Shown: positions 1-11,893, numbered from the stretch's first letter. The stretch is DNA of 64,000 nt from Pyrenula massariospora (GCA_021030905.1 JAGFMI010000003.1:2046001-2110000); one strand, 5' to 3'. The notes: generated from the letters alone by a model not told the origin. Made by a program: numbers and translations.

Positions 1-3000
1 GACTTTACCTGCTTGAGCAGACCTGGTCATCAGCGGTAGGTAGTAGACAAAATCGTGGCCCAGTTGAAAAATGAGCGTGCACACACAATCTAAAGCAGTC
101 TGTTTCAAAGATTGGTCTGTAGACTCGCGCAGGACCTTGGCTAATGGATGCATCACCAAAGATGAGTGATCAGAGATATTGACTTGTCTTGATAGTTTTC
201 CTAGTGTCTCTATGGCGCTCTTCCGGATGTTCATCGGCGCTGTTGAACTTTCTAGAAGATGAACAATGGTGGGAATGACTAAGTGCATGTACTCTTCGGC
301 GTTCGAGCCAAAGACAAGAAAAGCGTGGAGGACCCGGTCAGAAGACTGTCGGCCGCTGCTGTTATCCTTTTCTAGCACGCTGAGCATGAGTGGAAGCATA
401 CTAGCCAGATAGGGTTTGAATTCTCCGGAGAGAGACCTCGAGACCGCCTCTATCACAGAGAGAATCGTCGCTTGTACTGGGGGAGACACATCCCAAAATT
501 CCTTTGCAATGGCCATAATGTCGGGAAGGTGTGCTCGTATATGTGAGCCAACAATGCTAACGAGGATAGCCATTTGATTGAAATAAGAGTCGAGACGATT
601 GGTGGGAGCTCCTCGGATAACGATGAGAAAGGCGGGAATGATTTGATCTAAGAAAGTTACGCATTTTAGACCGAGCGTCTTGAAGATGGTGACAATGGCA
701 TCAATAACTGCAGAGTGATATTGGATAAGTGAATGGTCTCGTAAAATAGTGTGTAACAAAGTGTTGATCACAACGGTTGGGTAGTATTCGTCGTTGGACG
801 GTGTTAGTCCTTTCATGATCAGTGCAACGTCTGACACCGCATCTACCTCAGATTGGCTCTGATGTTCTGGAGTGGATTCGCTGATTTGCTGGTAGCGGTA
901 TGGATCTAGGGCGCCAAGAACTCCTATGAGTTTAATAGCGTCTTTGCGAAGATGTTCGTGCGCCTCGGTCTTGATGATATTGATCAAGATACCCAGCAGC
1001 TGCGGATGGTCGAGGTACGGGTCAATCACATACCCAGAATTCACTGCTAGCTGACTTAGGGTCTTAATAGCAGCTTCTCGCTTTGTGTGCGAGCTGAGAT
1101 CCTGAAGAGCTTCAAGTATCACCGGCATCATTGGTCCTAGATGTCTTTGCATTTGTTCGCCTGCAACGTTCGACATTTCTCCTAATGCTTTTATGCTCGT
1201 CGCCGCCACTGCGGGATTATTATCTCTGGTCTTTGGAAGCACCGCAGAGATCATAGGCTCACAAAAACCTCTGATAAGCTTGGTTGCGTTTGCCACGAAC
1301 AGACCGATCAAATGAGCAGTCTCTTCTTTCTGACGTGGTGTCGTGGAATAGACCAGCCCCGTTAACAGATTGACGAGCAGCTTTCGTAATGGCGGAAAGA
1401 CGTAAGCAGGGTTGACATGAGAAATCCGTCCAAGGATGCAGATGGCAGCTTCACGAACAGCGAAGACTTCGTCGTTGACGGCAAGAATCAAACATCTTAT
1501 ATTATCAGGTTTTGCCAGACGCTGGTCGAATTTGCTATCAAGTGAGTCAAGTATCGTGCGGCGAATATCAGGCTCTGCATCTCCTACTCCGACCGTGAGC
1601 AGCTTGTCGATGACCTCGCTAACGACTTGAATTGAATGATTGCTCGTCTGGTGGACAATAGGGTCCGCTACAAAGAGTTGGCAGCAAGTTAGAGCCGCCG
1701 CCTTTCGAATTTCTGGATTATCATTGTCGACATATCGAATGGCCACATCTCGCACAAACTCGTTCAGAACGTGACCTTTGAATTCAAACGTTCCAAGTGT
1801 ATGAAGGGCAAGTGCGATCTCGGAGTCTTTGTGCTCTGTTGGAAAAGGACCAAAATCTCTCGCAAATGCTGGTAGCGACGGAGTTTGATTCTCTGGGCAG
1901 CCGAGAGGACGGTAAGGACTGCCACAGAGAACCAGACTCAACATGTCCAGAAGCCTTTCTTGGACAGCTAGTCTCATCGGCGGGATATAATGAGCCATAT
2001 CAACGAGAGCTTTGACTAGGGATTCACTGAGACCGCAGGCAAAGATTGGGTCTAGTATCACCTCCATGTATTTGCTTAATGTCTGCCCCACAGCGACTGC
2101 GAGCATGCTGATGCATTCAAACATTGGTCTTTCGTTGACAGCAGCTCGATTTTTCATCTTGAGGCTCAGGGATTCTCGGATGTAGAGAAGTATGCCATCT
2201 AGATATTGTGCAGTAGCACTACCAACCGCTTTGGCAACTTTCCCAATCGCAATGAATGCAGCATTGCGATCCTTTTCCCGTTTCAGCTGCGCCTGTAAAT
2301 GAATCATGAATTTGTGCAGATAATGGTTGATAAACTCAAGTGGAGTGTAATCAGCCAGGATTGGTATCGTCTGAATGACCTGGGCACGGATCTTCGGGTC
2401 TTTATGGTCCTTTAGACTCAAAATTATCTCACAGGTGCTGCGGTAGTAATTCTGCATGAACATTGCACCTCTTTGAAGGAGCTCCTTCAGAATCAACAAA
2501 GATCCGTGAATATAGTCCAGTTGGCTAGACCTGAGTCCAGTATGGCATATGTCGTAGATTCGCGGAAACCATAGCTCCTTGACTTTCTCGTCTCGGGCAG
2601 CGATAATTGCAAAACAAGCACTGACGGCCTCGGCGGCAGTCTCTCGGACTATGGTTCTCGGATCCTTGATCGCGACCCAGATCAGCTCAAATATCTGTGG
2701 CACGAAGCCATACAGCAGGGTTGGAGAGTTCCGAGCTAATTCTCTGATCACGAGCACCGCTGCGTATCGCCGACTGTCTGCTCGGTCTGATTGTAACCAT
2801 TCTAACGCAGATTGTATTTCACTCTCCACTAATTCTGCTGTCAATGCACCTCCTGGTTTTGCAAGTCGGCCGAGTGAGTGTGCCGCATTCGTGAGGACGT
2901 TCGGGTCATTGCTTCGCATAGCATTGCGAAGATAGCTCGAGAATTTTGTGGTCTTCTTTGCCGCGTCGACGCCTTCGAAATCTATCAGACGGTCGAGTGC

Positions 3001-3278
3001 CAGCAGACCACCAATCTTTTCATTGCTGTCGACGCCTGTGACAATGAGAGCTGCTATCTTCGAGCTGACGGCGTCGTAGTAGTCGCTGAATTTCTCCGGA
3101 GTAAGTTCTAAGGTCAAGTTAGCCAGTCTTCACTCTCAAACAAAGCACCGTCTAGTTTACCCCGGGAGTAGAGGACCACATTTTCGCGCAGCTCGTTCGC
3201 AGCCTTCACCTTGACATCGTCATTCTTGCTTTTGAGCTCCTGGATCGTACGATCCAGACCCTGCAGCGACTGGGCCAT
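1..3278 (-). CDS. TOR: TOR kinase, N-terminal HEAT-repeat half (partial, 3' end off window)
   Basis: Target-of-rapamycin kinase, the PIKK core of the TORC1/TORC2 growth-control complexes. Two exons are visible: 3278-3161 and 3107-1, with a 53-nt intron 3108-3160 (GTAAAC...CCTTAG). The joined frame opens with MAQSLQGLDRTIQELKSKND and stays open to the left edge, giving about 1075 residues. The protein is a run of alpha-helical HEAT repeats; around residue 770 it has the LGALDPYRYQ stretch typical of TOR. A full TOR is about 2400 residues, so the FAT, FRB, kinase and FATC parts lie outside the window. The ATG at 3278 is chosen because the nearby upstream ATG (3291) is out of frame. No disruption is seen. 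Identity rests on my recognition of the HEAT half; the catalytic domain cannot be checked here. Confidence 0.88.
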
Positions 3279-4459
3279 GACCGTATATCATGGCGAGGCG
3301 ATGCTCGCCTAACCTACCGCGATATCCGCATCATAAACAGAACATTTCGAGGTTTGCTGCAGCATGTGAGCCTGGGGCTTCAATAGCAAGCTTCTGCCCT
3401 TGCTTGCGGGGAGATGAAGTTTGACTCCGATTCGCCTATCGGGATTTCTTCGGTGAAAAAGCGCGCAGGAGAGCTCGGGGTGAAGAAAGGCAGAAAGGAT
3501 ACCAGGAATTAGGTCGTCCAGGTTACAGCAAAATTCTTGACAACAAAAGTCTATATGCGTTATCAGAACTTCGCACTACTATAGGGCGATAAATTTCATC
3601 GAGCATAGTGGTTGAAGACAATACAGCTCTGAAAATGAGGCTGTAAAGTTCAACAGAACCACCTGAAATGACATTTCCAACTACTATTCCTATGCCAATA
3701 TTCTCCAACGTGCCTCTCTCTTGTTCAAGTCTTAGATAATCAGATCTCGTATCACACATTGTGCCCGGCGTCATCCGACACGCGTATCCTCATCGAAAAA
3801 GTACCACGCCACGAAACTTGCAGGACATTGTGCATCCCTCTCTCCATAGCTTCACGTGAAGCGCCGCTATGATGAGAAAGATGTGCAGACAGTCAGTCTG
3901 ACAGACCCCGGAGATCAGAGGCCACATTAGGCAGTAGCTCAGTCTTCTCGACGCAGCTGCCTGGGACCGTGAGTCACTGCTGCACAAATCAGTATAGGCG
4001 GGAAGGTGCGACCTGCAACGATAGGCCTTCTGCGAGCCATATTCACGATCATAACAGAAGCAAGAACGGCCGTTTCGATGGCGGTTGCTCATCATGACTG
4101 TCCACAGACTCTCAGCCTCGTCAGATCAGAAATGAGCTATTCAAACGGTTGGAACGGAAGTATGAATTAAATTGTTGGAAACAGCAAGCCTCCCATCGCG
4201 AACCGCTTGCCAAAGAAGCAAATGTCCGCGGATAAGATTAGGCATCTCAGAGGTCGCTAGGCGTTCCCTAGTGCACACAGTGTCTCGCAAGGCTCAAACT
4301 TTCGCACCGGTCAACGTGGCTTCATTTCTGCGTTCCTGCATTTCTCACGGATCTGCTGTACTCGATTAGAGCATACATAAATCAACGTCTAGGAGACCCG
4401 GCTTCTGTCGCATGCGCCTAGAGTAATCTCGATCTCGTCGAAAAAGCTCGAGCCAGCCC
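3279..4459. other. Gene-free stretch between TOR and TRF4
   Basis: About 1.2 kb that must hold the TOR promoter and the TRF4 3' end. Short open frames occur on both strands (for example 3790-4095 minus) but have no recognisable motif or splice structure. I see no gene here. Confidence 0.6.
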
Positions 4460-6739
4460 TTATTTATTCCTTGCATTTCTCCTGTTCTCCCGGAGTTGGA
4501 GATCCAAATGTAACTCGTCAGCGTCTTTATAGCCGCCAAGCTCGACCGCTTGTGCTACTGTCAAAGCGTTCCCAATTTTGGGGATGTCAGGTCGCAATTC
4601 TCGGAGTCTATTGGCGCGTTTCTCTGGCTTAGAGACCTACAAACATAAGTGGGAACAAGGTGTGCTAAGGAGATTTGAGAACCACCTTTGGAGAACCTGA
4701 AGCGGCAGGGTTTCCATTATATTCATCAAGTCCTTTCGTTTGGCTCTTGTCATTTAAATTGGCATTGTTCGGTTGGCCAGACCTTGGAGCTCTAAGCCTG
4801 TCAGTCTTTTCGATAGTCGTCTTCGGACGTCCATCTGCCTGAGCGCTTGGATCGTTCGTGGTCATACCATTCCTTTCACAAAGCTTGCGAAGGTGGCGAC
4901 GTTGAAGCTCATATGAAGAATAGTCTCCCGCAATCAAGTCTCCCAATAAGCTGCCGTAAGCCTTGGGGCGTAGGTTATGCTCGTCGAGAGCTTCCTCAAG
5001 GATATCGTATGCCTCGGAGAATATCTCGAAAATGAGTTCGATCTTAGATGTTCCACCAGAAAGGTCGTTTTCGGGTCGGTTAGGATCGGAAATTGCGAGG
5101 CGTTCTACTTTCTGCCGCTGCCCATCAAAATAGGGAAAGGCGTACTACACAAAAAGATCAGTTTTGTTATCGGGGGTAACTCTTGTTATACTAACCTTGT
5201 CAAAGTACCCAGGCGGGTCAAGACGGATTCCATGCTCGCGGTATCTGAAGTGCTTGCCGTATAGGTTGAAAAACTCCATGAGTACCCTACCAACATTTGG
5301 TGGCTTCTTTTCTAACGGCAAGTGTTGAATCATACTAGTTACGAGACATGTCAACGAGAAGCCGCCTAAGCCTCCCATAGACACGTCACTGAGACCACGC
5401 ATAAGCAGATATTGCTTCAGAATGGTGACGACAGGACTCAACGCCGGATATGCAGACTTCCACTCGTGGCACGTGTCGTTAGCAATGACACCCGTAGTGT
5501 TATTGAAGGAGAGATCAACATTCAGCCCGGTCAATCCATCCACAAATTTAATGATCGGAACTTTGGCTCCTGGGATGGATTGAACTGATGATGGATCAGT
5601 AATACCCGACCCCTTTATGTATGAGGCATATCTCCAAAGCTTGTTGGTCGAAAGTTTCTCCGAAGAATTCTTCTCTATCAGAACGAGATCCATGTCTCCG
5701 GTTGGCAGATACAGGCCTGATGCAAAAGAGCCAAAAGCTAAGAGCTGACAGCCAGGTTTAAACCTCCACAGACAGGCGTGAAGTCTGCTGATCAAGTCGT
5801 TTCTGATTTCTTGTTCAAAAGTTTGTGGCTTTACCCAGTGGTAGAAGTCGAGGATCTCTTTGTGCAGACTGAATAATATTAGCATGTCTTCTAATGGAAG
5901 AAGCACACCACCAACCATGTGAGCCCATTACTCATCCCATCCTTGACGTTGATATCTCTCGTAAGCCACGGTGTAGATATTGCGGGATGTACGAGTTGCC
6001 ATGCTCGCAGTATAGACCCATTGATTTCGCTCGCAACAAGCCGATTTGGAGGTTTTCGCCCGCGAAGATTTTTCAAAGATATATCTTTGCCATCACGCTC
6101 GTACTCAGATTCCTGTTCGCGCTTTCGTTTCTGGCCCTGAGAGGATTTGTTCATATTTCGAGGGCCGCTTGGAGCATTGGTAGGAGCTTGGGTCATTGTT
6201 AGGTTCTCATCACCGAGAAGATCAAAGGAGATGAAGTCCTCGTTCGTCTGGACAGATGTTTGGATTTGTTCTGTAGCAGAAGGTACCAGACGCGCCTTTC
6301 GGATCAGTTTAACCACATCCTTCCGCTTTCGATTTTCCGAGAGAGGTGGCAAAGCCGAGTAGATTTCTGGATTGCTCCACTTCGGCTCGGATGCAATCTC
6401 ATTTTCTTCGATGATCCTCGTCTTCAGCGGTCTTTGCTCATCGTCAGCTTCCGAGAGGTCCATGACTTCTTCATCACTATCAGTCAAGTTGTCTAAAGAT
6501 TGGAACTTTGGCTGCGAGGTGCCTTGTGTAGAAAAGCCGATATCTGAAGCTGTGGCGTGGGTACCTTGGAGCAATGGTCGTTCAGATATCTTGCTGCCGT
6601 CTGTGCGAAATGCAAAATTGCGACCGTCGGCGGGTAAGCGCTTGGTGTCTCCTCCAAAGCGATACATTTCGCGCTTCGGTCGGTTACGCTTTCCTTCACG
6701 ATCGCCATGATCTGGTCTATAGGAGTCTTTCGCGGCCAT
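4460..6739 (-). CDS. TRF4: Non-canonical poly(A) polymerase, TRF4/5-Cid14 type
   Basis: Nucleotidyltransferase of the TRAMP complex, which adds short A-tails to aberrant nuclear RNAs for exosome decay. Four exons: 6739-5932, 5890-5196, 5144-4686 and 4636-4460, with introns of 41, 51 and 49 nt; phases agree and give about 712 residues. Residues 1-250 are charged and disordered. The catalytic region has the GSFASGLYLPTGDMDLV motif with Asp335 and Asp337, and a third Asp near 395 (LTGLNVDLSF). The PAP-associated domain follows (SLPNV-like region, RLDPPGYFDK, then YAFPYFDG in exon 3). The last exon ends in a basic tail (KRANRLRELRPDIP...LGGYKDADEL) resembling Cid14 C-termini. The frame is open upstream to 6913, but that part looks like 5' UTR, so the ATG at 6739 is preferred. 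The first intron border is the least certain because its 41 nt is short. Confidence 0.85.
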
Positions 6740-7807
6740 GGCAGATAGTCCAGCATAGTCCTTGAGATGTTGTAGAATATGCAGGAAAAGTTGTTCAAGC
6801 GCACGATCGGCGACTTGTTGAGGGTTGGCTTGGGTGTGGGTATGTGTTAATAGAGAATAATGCACGAAACATTCCGTTTCGATAGTGGGCTTGGCGAGGC
6901 AAATTCGCCCCACCTTGCTTTTTGCTCGCCCGCCTGCTCACCTCGTTGACGACGTTTTTGCTCACCCTTACCGTCGCCATTCGCGAGCGATCTGACGGGC
7001 GCCAGGCAAGCCAGGGGATTTTGAAGAGTTTCGGATTTTGTATGCGAGGTGCGGCAGAAGGTCAATCCTCTTCAAATTCCCCTGGCCTCGCCAGTCGAGC
7101 TTACTATGTCTATGAAACCATCTCCGCATTTCTCTCTCTCCAAAAACGCCTACGGCCTCGTAGCGATCTAAATGAGAATGACGGGCTTTGGGAATCTGGG
7201 ACCTTGGGTCTCTACCAGGATACCCATCTATGATCAACATTCAAGACAACAGGATGTAATAATAAGTCACAAGACGTTCTGACAATTAATTCTTCATTCG
7301 ATCGGTCTTTTTCCCAGTCATGCAAAAATTTCCTTCTGTCTATAAAGTACTTTATCACCTTTGTAGGGGGTCGGGCATGGACAGCAACTTCGATGCTTGC
7401 CCCCCTCTTTCGGAGTCATTGAAATTCACAACAGAAATAGCAGGACAAACATCTAAACAAAAAAATCGAATTGTTTCATTGCCTAGACATTTCGCATGCT
7501 TCACATGTGGAAGGCGTAACAAGGCAGAATCGTGGGCGTTTAAGCGATTGAGACAAAGTCTCTAATTAGCTTTAGCCCTGCAACGAGATTAACCCTTTAC
7601 TGTGTGACTAAGAAAAGCCATTTAGAAAGCCCTATTAATCTGTACCACAGCCTTACGCCTCTGAAGCTCTCACGAATCGATGAGCACTTAACTCAATGCC
7701 CCACCTCTTCAGCCTTCGAGTTCCGTTGTTTCCACCTTCTAAATCTCAACAGTCGTTGGCAGCTTTGACTATCGCTCAGAGCTATTGATCTACGCTTTTG
7801 AAAAGAC
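6740..7807. other. Divergent promoter region
   Basis: Lies between the TRF4 start (minus) and the 7808 gene (plus). Overlapping short frames on both strands near 6847-7240 have no recognised domain and mirror each other, so I treat them as chance. No RNA gene is seen. Confidence 0.5.
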
Positions 7808-9689
7808 ATGGCTTCACTACAATGGGATCAGTCCAGTCACAACTGGCCTCAAGATTATGACCTACCACCAATAACGCCTCGAAGTACCTACAACGTAGAA
7901 GAAATGGCTTCTTCGCTCAACGACCCTGTGGAATATCTTGTAGACAACGGACGACATGGGCAAGACTTGTTTTTCGTAGCCTCCGAACCTCGGTCGTCTA
8001 TTGAGCAGCCACTTATTCCACCGCTTGGTAAGCCGACGACAAAGAAGAGACTCCATCTATGGCATGCATCAATGGCTGGTCTATCGTTCGTCTGCCTAAC
8101 CCTTGGAATAATTGTAGTAGCAAACGAGAACGTCTCGTGGCGCCTTGGCAGTGGCTACCACCAACTTATTGTCATTGGCTTCTTGCTCAGTGTAATGAAT
8201 TTATGCCTCGGCGGCATGGCACCAACGCTTTTCATGCTCTGGGAATCGAATTTCGGTTCTTCTACGCTCCAGGACTATGACGGTATTCTTCGCAACAAAC
8301 CTTCTGCCTCGAATCGTCCTTCTCATCATGCTAGCACTTCCGATCGCTCTCAGCGTGGCTTACAAGACTTTCACGGGGGGTGAGAGTGCGAAGTGGGTGG
8401 ACTCTACAACCTATATGGCCAATGCATCATGGTACGGCATGTTCGCTCCTCCCGGCTTACTTTCGTTGAGCCAGAATTCTGGTGTTTCTCTGTTCGTCAA
8501 CGCTACCTTGCCATTTCGAGTGGCATCGGAACTATCATCAAAAGGCTCCGAGCCGCCTCTGGCAAAGAAGGCACAGCCTTTCGGTTATAATATTCTCATG
8601 CTACGTAATGAGACTACAGCGATGCTGGACCTTCCACAACCTGACTACGTCTCTCAAGTTCAACAATTGCTTGCGCTCGGAGAATCGTGGAATCTGACCG
8701 CACCGGTTCTCGGCACTGTTGCTACCTTCGATCGCTCAAAGATTAACGACCCGAGTGGGTTTAATTCGACTTTAATGAATGTGTGTCAAGCGGCCGGAGA
8801 GAGTTCTGGTGCGTTTTCAGCCATGACCCCGTTTGCCAATTGCTCCGTCACGCTCGTCGACTTGCCAAACCCAAGAAACGAGTCCGGACAATATGTCGGC
8901 ATATCACCCGCTCAGAAAGGGCTTGGAGATACGCCACCCTGTGCCAGCTTTTCTCACTACGCCCAGCTCTATACCGTTGATCGGCGGCAATCCAAAGGGA
9001 CCTGGTCTATCACTCGAGGGGGCATGCAGCTCGTGGACGGGTCCTGTGACCCAGATCACGCGGCTTTACCGGCAGACATGCAGCAGATAATCGTCGATAA
9101 TGGCCCATTCCTCGGTAACTTCTACATGCCGTCGATTGTTGAGGTGCTAGGCCCGTTCAGTTCATCAAGAAATCAATCTAGCTGGCTTGTGCCGTCCATA
9201 GCGACTGCTGTAGCCGCCATGATGTGGTCGAGAATTTTGGTTTTGAACGGTGTTACCAACCTGACTGCTCCCCCAATCTGGACGCTACATAATGGCATCA
9301 ATGTTACGTACCAGGATATCGGAATGGTCTACCCAGCGGATGACAAGATCTTATATATCCGACCAACATTGCAGAAGTCGGGCTTGCTTTATCTCATCCT
9401 CGCCATACAGCCGCTACTTATATTTGTTATCCTCGGGTTAATGACCATGTTTTACACGATGCCACTAGATAATGGCTTCGGTCTGGTGTCCATCCTATCC
9501 GGTATAGACCGTGGGACCCTCGATCACTTAGCGGGGGCAACGCTCTCTGGGAAACTCGCACAGCCGGTTAAGCTTCTCATGCGGCCCGTCTTGAACGGTC
9601 AAAATGGGTCGATACAATATCACATTGGATTACCTGCAGGAGTGCCAGAACGTAATAAAAGGCTGGTCAAAAATGTCACATATTATTAG
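7808..9689 (+). CDS. Fungal multi-pass membrane protein of unknown function (frame break near 8305-8330)
   Basis: I do not recognise a named family. The first part (7808-8304) encodes a soluble N-terminus followed by two hydrophobic segments, LSFVCLTLGIIVVA and LIVIGFLLSVMNLCLGGMAPTLFML. The second part (about 8305-9689) begins with a hydrophobic helix ending ALPIALSVAYKTF, then a large N-glycosylation-rich loop with several NxS/T sites, then a helix LLYLILAIQPLLIFVILGLM. The two parts are in different frames. They can be joined either by a poor 52-nt intron (8283-8334, GTATTC...GCTAG, no clear branch site), giving 609 residues but cutting the helix, or by a one-base indel between about 8305 and 8330 that keeps the helix whole. 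I favour the indel or an assembly error. The protein is probably in the plasma or vacuolar membrane, inferred from the glycosylated loop only. Confidence 0.6.
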
Positions 9690-9887
9690 TTAGCCTTTAT
9701 GTATTTCAAATTAAATAGATTGATATATCTTGAATAGTAAGATAAAAGTTGAGAATGTAGCAAACCCAAGTAAGGAGCATGACTAAAAGCAAAGGGGCTA
9801 TTGTATGGGCAGGAAAATTAGGGGGCTTTTAATCCGAAGAAGTTTTCTACATTTTGTTGACTCATGTCCAGGACCTATAGCCATGTG
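9690..9887. other. AT-rich 3' flank
   Basis: AT-rich sequence between convergent transcription units. It probably holds the 3' UTR and poly(A) region of the 7808-9689 gene. No gene is seen. Confidence 0.5.
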
Positions 9888-10193
9888 TCATCTTTGGAAG
9901 GTATGTGTATTATATATTATCTTTTTAGCTAGTCCGACATGATTCCTCTGCTTAGGTAGCCTGCGATTAAAAAAATGTCGACCTTTTGAATACGGATGGA
10001 GGTGCAGGGCTTCCTCTTCAAGCAGGCTGGGTTTGAGGGTCTTCACACACTGGGCTACGCATCTATGCAGCAGATTGCATCCTTGGACTGCCCTTTCGTC
10101 CATCTCCCAAGCTCCATCGGTAATTAGCTCTTCATGGCACGAAAAGAATTCAAGTCGACTCATAGCCGATTGCATCATTCTCCTGTCAAGCAT
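9888..10193 (-). CDS. Possible 101-residue ORF overlapping the stop of the GFA gene (TAATG)
   Basis: An ATG-started frame whose ATG overlaps the TAA stop of the upstream GFA-domain gene in the string TAATG. The product would be 101 residues, with a His/Cys-containing middle (CNLLHRCVAQCVKTLKP) and a basic C-terminus. I recognise no domain. It may simply be 3' UTR. It is listed because a second gene in the window (PAM16) shows the same stop/start overlap. Low confidence as a protein. Confidence 0.15.
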   Translation of the reverse strand: MLDRRMMQSAMSRLEFFSCHEELITDGAWEMDERAVQGCNLLHRCVAQCVKTLKPSLLEEEALHLHPYSKGRHFFNRRLPKQRNHVGLAKKIIYNTHTFQR

Positions 10194-11233
10194 TACCTAT
10201 GGCTAAAGAACGATCGAACGAGATCTTGATCAAGAGCCTCTTCTGCAAAACTGACTCTTTGCGTTTCCCAGTCTAACCATTCCTCAGCGCGAGCACCGCT
10301 TCTTGCCTTGAAAAGCCCTACACTTACATCAATGATACTTGGACGTTCTTCGCAATGCCAGAAGACAGTCGCACCACACTTGCCACAGAACTCCCGATAT
10401 ACACCAGGAGAACTTTCGAAGCGGCATAGAGTGCCCTCGTCAAATTGAAGTTGCTGTCCATTCACCCACCTAATGTTGTGGAGAGGTATGAATGACCAAG
10501 TCTGGATTGGGAAGCCGGAAGCTAGTCGGCAGCTTCGACAAGCACAAAGACCTGCGAGATATTTCTGCCGGCCTGCTCTCAGCCACCACTTGACATCCTG
10601 TGGGTTTTCTGAAGGATTGGAGTGATATGGAACTAACAGATCAGGCCAGGGTGAAGAAGCATTACCAGATTGGTCATCCGGCGGCGTTATATAGAATTGT
10701 ACTCCTCCACAGTGGCATGCTGCCTCGAGCTTACCCTCTCTCTTTGCACTGAGAGTACCATCGATCTCCCTCGTCATACTTCTCTCCTGGAGAGGCCGAG
10801 AAGGCACGTTTTGGGAGTCTTGCGAGACCTCGGTTGATGACATAGTGGTTGGAAGAAAAAAGCTTAATCCGCCATCAACGGTATCAGAGACCCATGTCTG
10901 GCGCTTTGTCTGAAGAACGTCGCCATCGTGATGAACCAAACCTGACGCCACCAAGAATGCTGAGCCAGAGCGTGCAGGCTTCCATCGAGCGATCTGAGCT
11001 CCACAGGTCGGACAAAAGTATTGGCGCAGACTCTCGGAAGCACTGTATTCTGTAAGTCTGTTCAGCGACAGAATCGGTGTGCGTAAAGGTAGATAAGAGG
11101 TACAGAGTAAACCGGAGGATGAGCGGCATAGAGAGCAATGGCACAGATCAGCTTCACATGGCAATGAATCTTGCGACAGCGAAGCCTGTTGCTTGAACCT
11201 CCCACAAAGGCAGGCTATTGTCACATCAGCCAT
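10193..11233 (-). CDS. Tandem GFA/CENP-V domain protein
   Basis: 346 residues, single exon, containing two copies of the zinc-binding GFA (glutathione-dependent formaldehyde-activating enzyme / CENP-V) fold. Copy 1 (about residues 5-115) has CLCGRF, CHCSLCRSSSG and CPTCGAQIARW. Copy 2 (about 165-330) has CHCGGVQFY, CACRSCRLASG and CGKCGATVFWHCEE. The CxC, CxxC and CxxCGA cysteines that bind two zincs are present in both copies. A linker of about 45 Ser/Thr-rich residues joins them. The biochemical role of fungal members is mostly unproven; glutathione or aldehyde chemistry is a family-level guess. Its ATG lies 660 bp from the metallothionein ATG, divergently. The stop TAA overlaps the ATG of a further small frame downstream. 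Confidence 0.85.
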   Translation of the reverse strand: MADVTIACLCGRFKQQASLSQDSLPCEADLCHCSLCRSSSGLLCTSYLPLRTPILSLNRLTEYSASESLRQYFCPTCGAQIARWKPARSGSAFLVASGLVHHDGDVLQTKRQTWVSDTVDGGLSFFLPTTMSSTEVSQDSQNVPSRPLQERSMTREIDGTLSAKREGKLEAACHCGGVQFYITPPDDQSGNASSPWPDLLVPYHSNPSENPQDVKWWLRAGRQKYLAGLCACRSCRLASGFPIQTWSFIPLHNIRWVNGQQLQFDEGTLCRFESSPGVYREFCGKCGATVFWHCEERPSIIDVSVGLFKARSGARAEEWLDWETQRVSFAEEALDQDLVRSFFSHR

Positions 11234-11893
11234 GGTTCAGTAAGTTAAAGCTCCACTACGTCCCCGTGCGGTACAAGAATGGACTTTGGTCTTCACCTGT
11301 ACCAGATCTGGTCTGTAGATGTGCCTGGACGGTCAATTTTTCAGTCTCGAAATACACCTCATTAGTCTTCCAAGAGATCACGAGCCTCGAATCAAGTCTA
11401 GATCGCGTTGGATCGACAGAGCTTATGCAGAGTATCCCACCTTATTTTATGCCTTATCCCCGGCGAGCGTGACCCACGGCTGATCTTGGAATTCCCGACG
11501 ACGGAGCGTGAGGGTTGCATTAGGGCGTGGAGTCGGCTAAGCTCGACGACCAGCATGCGAATCGTATGTTGGTAAGGTCCACTCGGCTCAGGCGTACGAG
11601 TGGTTGATCGAATAAAGCAAAACAACGGCTTACTTCGGGCGTTATTTGTGCTGGAGGAGTCGCTACACAAAGCCCCGCCAGCACAAATCTCGCAGACAGC
11701 GCCACTGTGATTGGTGCAGCTGCGCCCCGGCTGAACATACATAAACGGGGTCCAACCCCGCCTCTCCCTCTGTCCTTTCTACAACCCACAGCAACAAGCA
11801 ACATCTCAAGTCTTTCAGCATAATCGCAAGCTTCAAACGATTCAACCCAACTTTCCAAACAAATTAATCACTCAGTACACACACTCAGTCACC
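11234..11893. promoter_or_regulatory. Divergent promoter between GFA gene and metallothionein
   Basis: 660 bp. Toward the metallothionein it holds an inverted motif pair (11644-11688, separate entry), a TATA-like acataaac near 11737, a CT-rich stretch (about 11758-11780) typical of fungal start sites, and an A/C-rich leader ending CACCATG. Another copper-motif match, ATTATGCTGA on the minus strand, lies at 11815-11824, probably within the leader. Confidence 0.5.
11644..11688. promoter_or_regulatory. 11-bp perfect inverted repeat matching the copper-response consensus
   Basis: ATTTGTGCTGG (11644-11654) and its exact reverse complement CCAGCACAAAT (11678-11688) are separated by 23 bp. Each arm contains TTTGTGCTGG, which fits HTHNNGCTGD, the published recognition pattern of Ace1/Amt1/Cuf1-type copper-fist factors. 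The pair lies about 205-250 bp upstream of the metallothionein ATG. Function is inferred from the motif and its context. Confidence 0.45.

Noticed and set aside
3523-4095. Two minus-strand frames of 83 and 101 codons upstream of TOR
   Set aside because: No domain, no splice-consistent extension, and they lie where a promoter is expected.
6795-7240. Overlapping frames on both strands between TRF4 and the next gene
   Set aside because: Mirror-image frames without any motif; explained by base composition of the promoter and leader.
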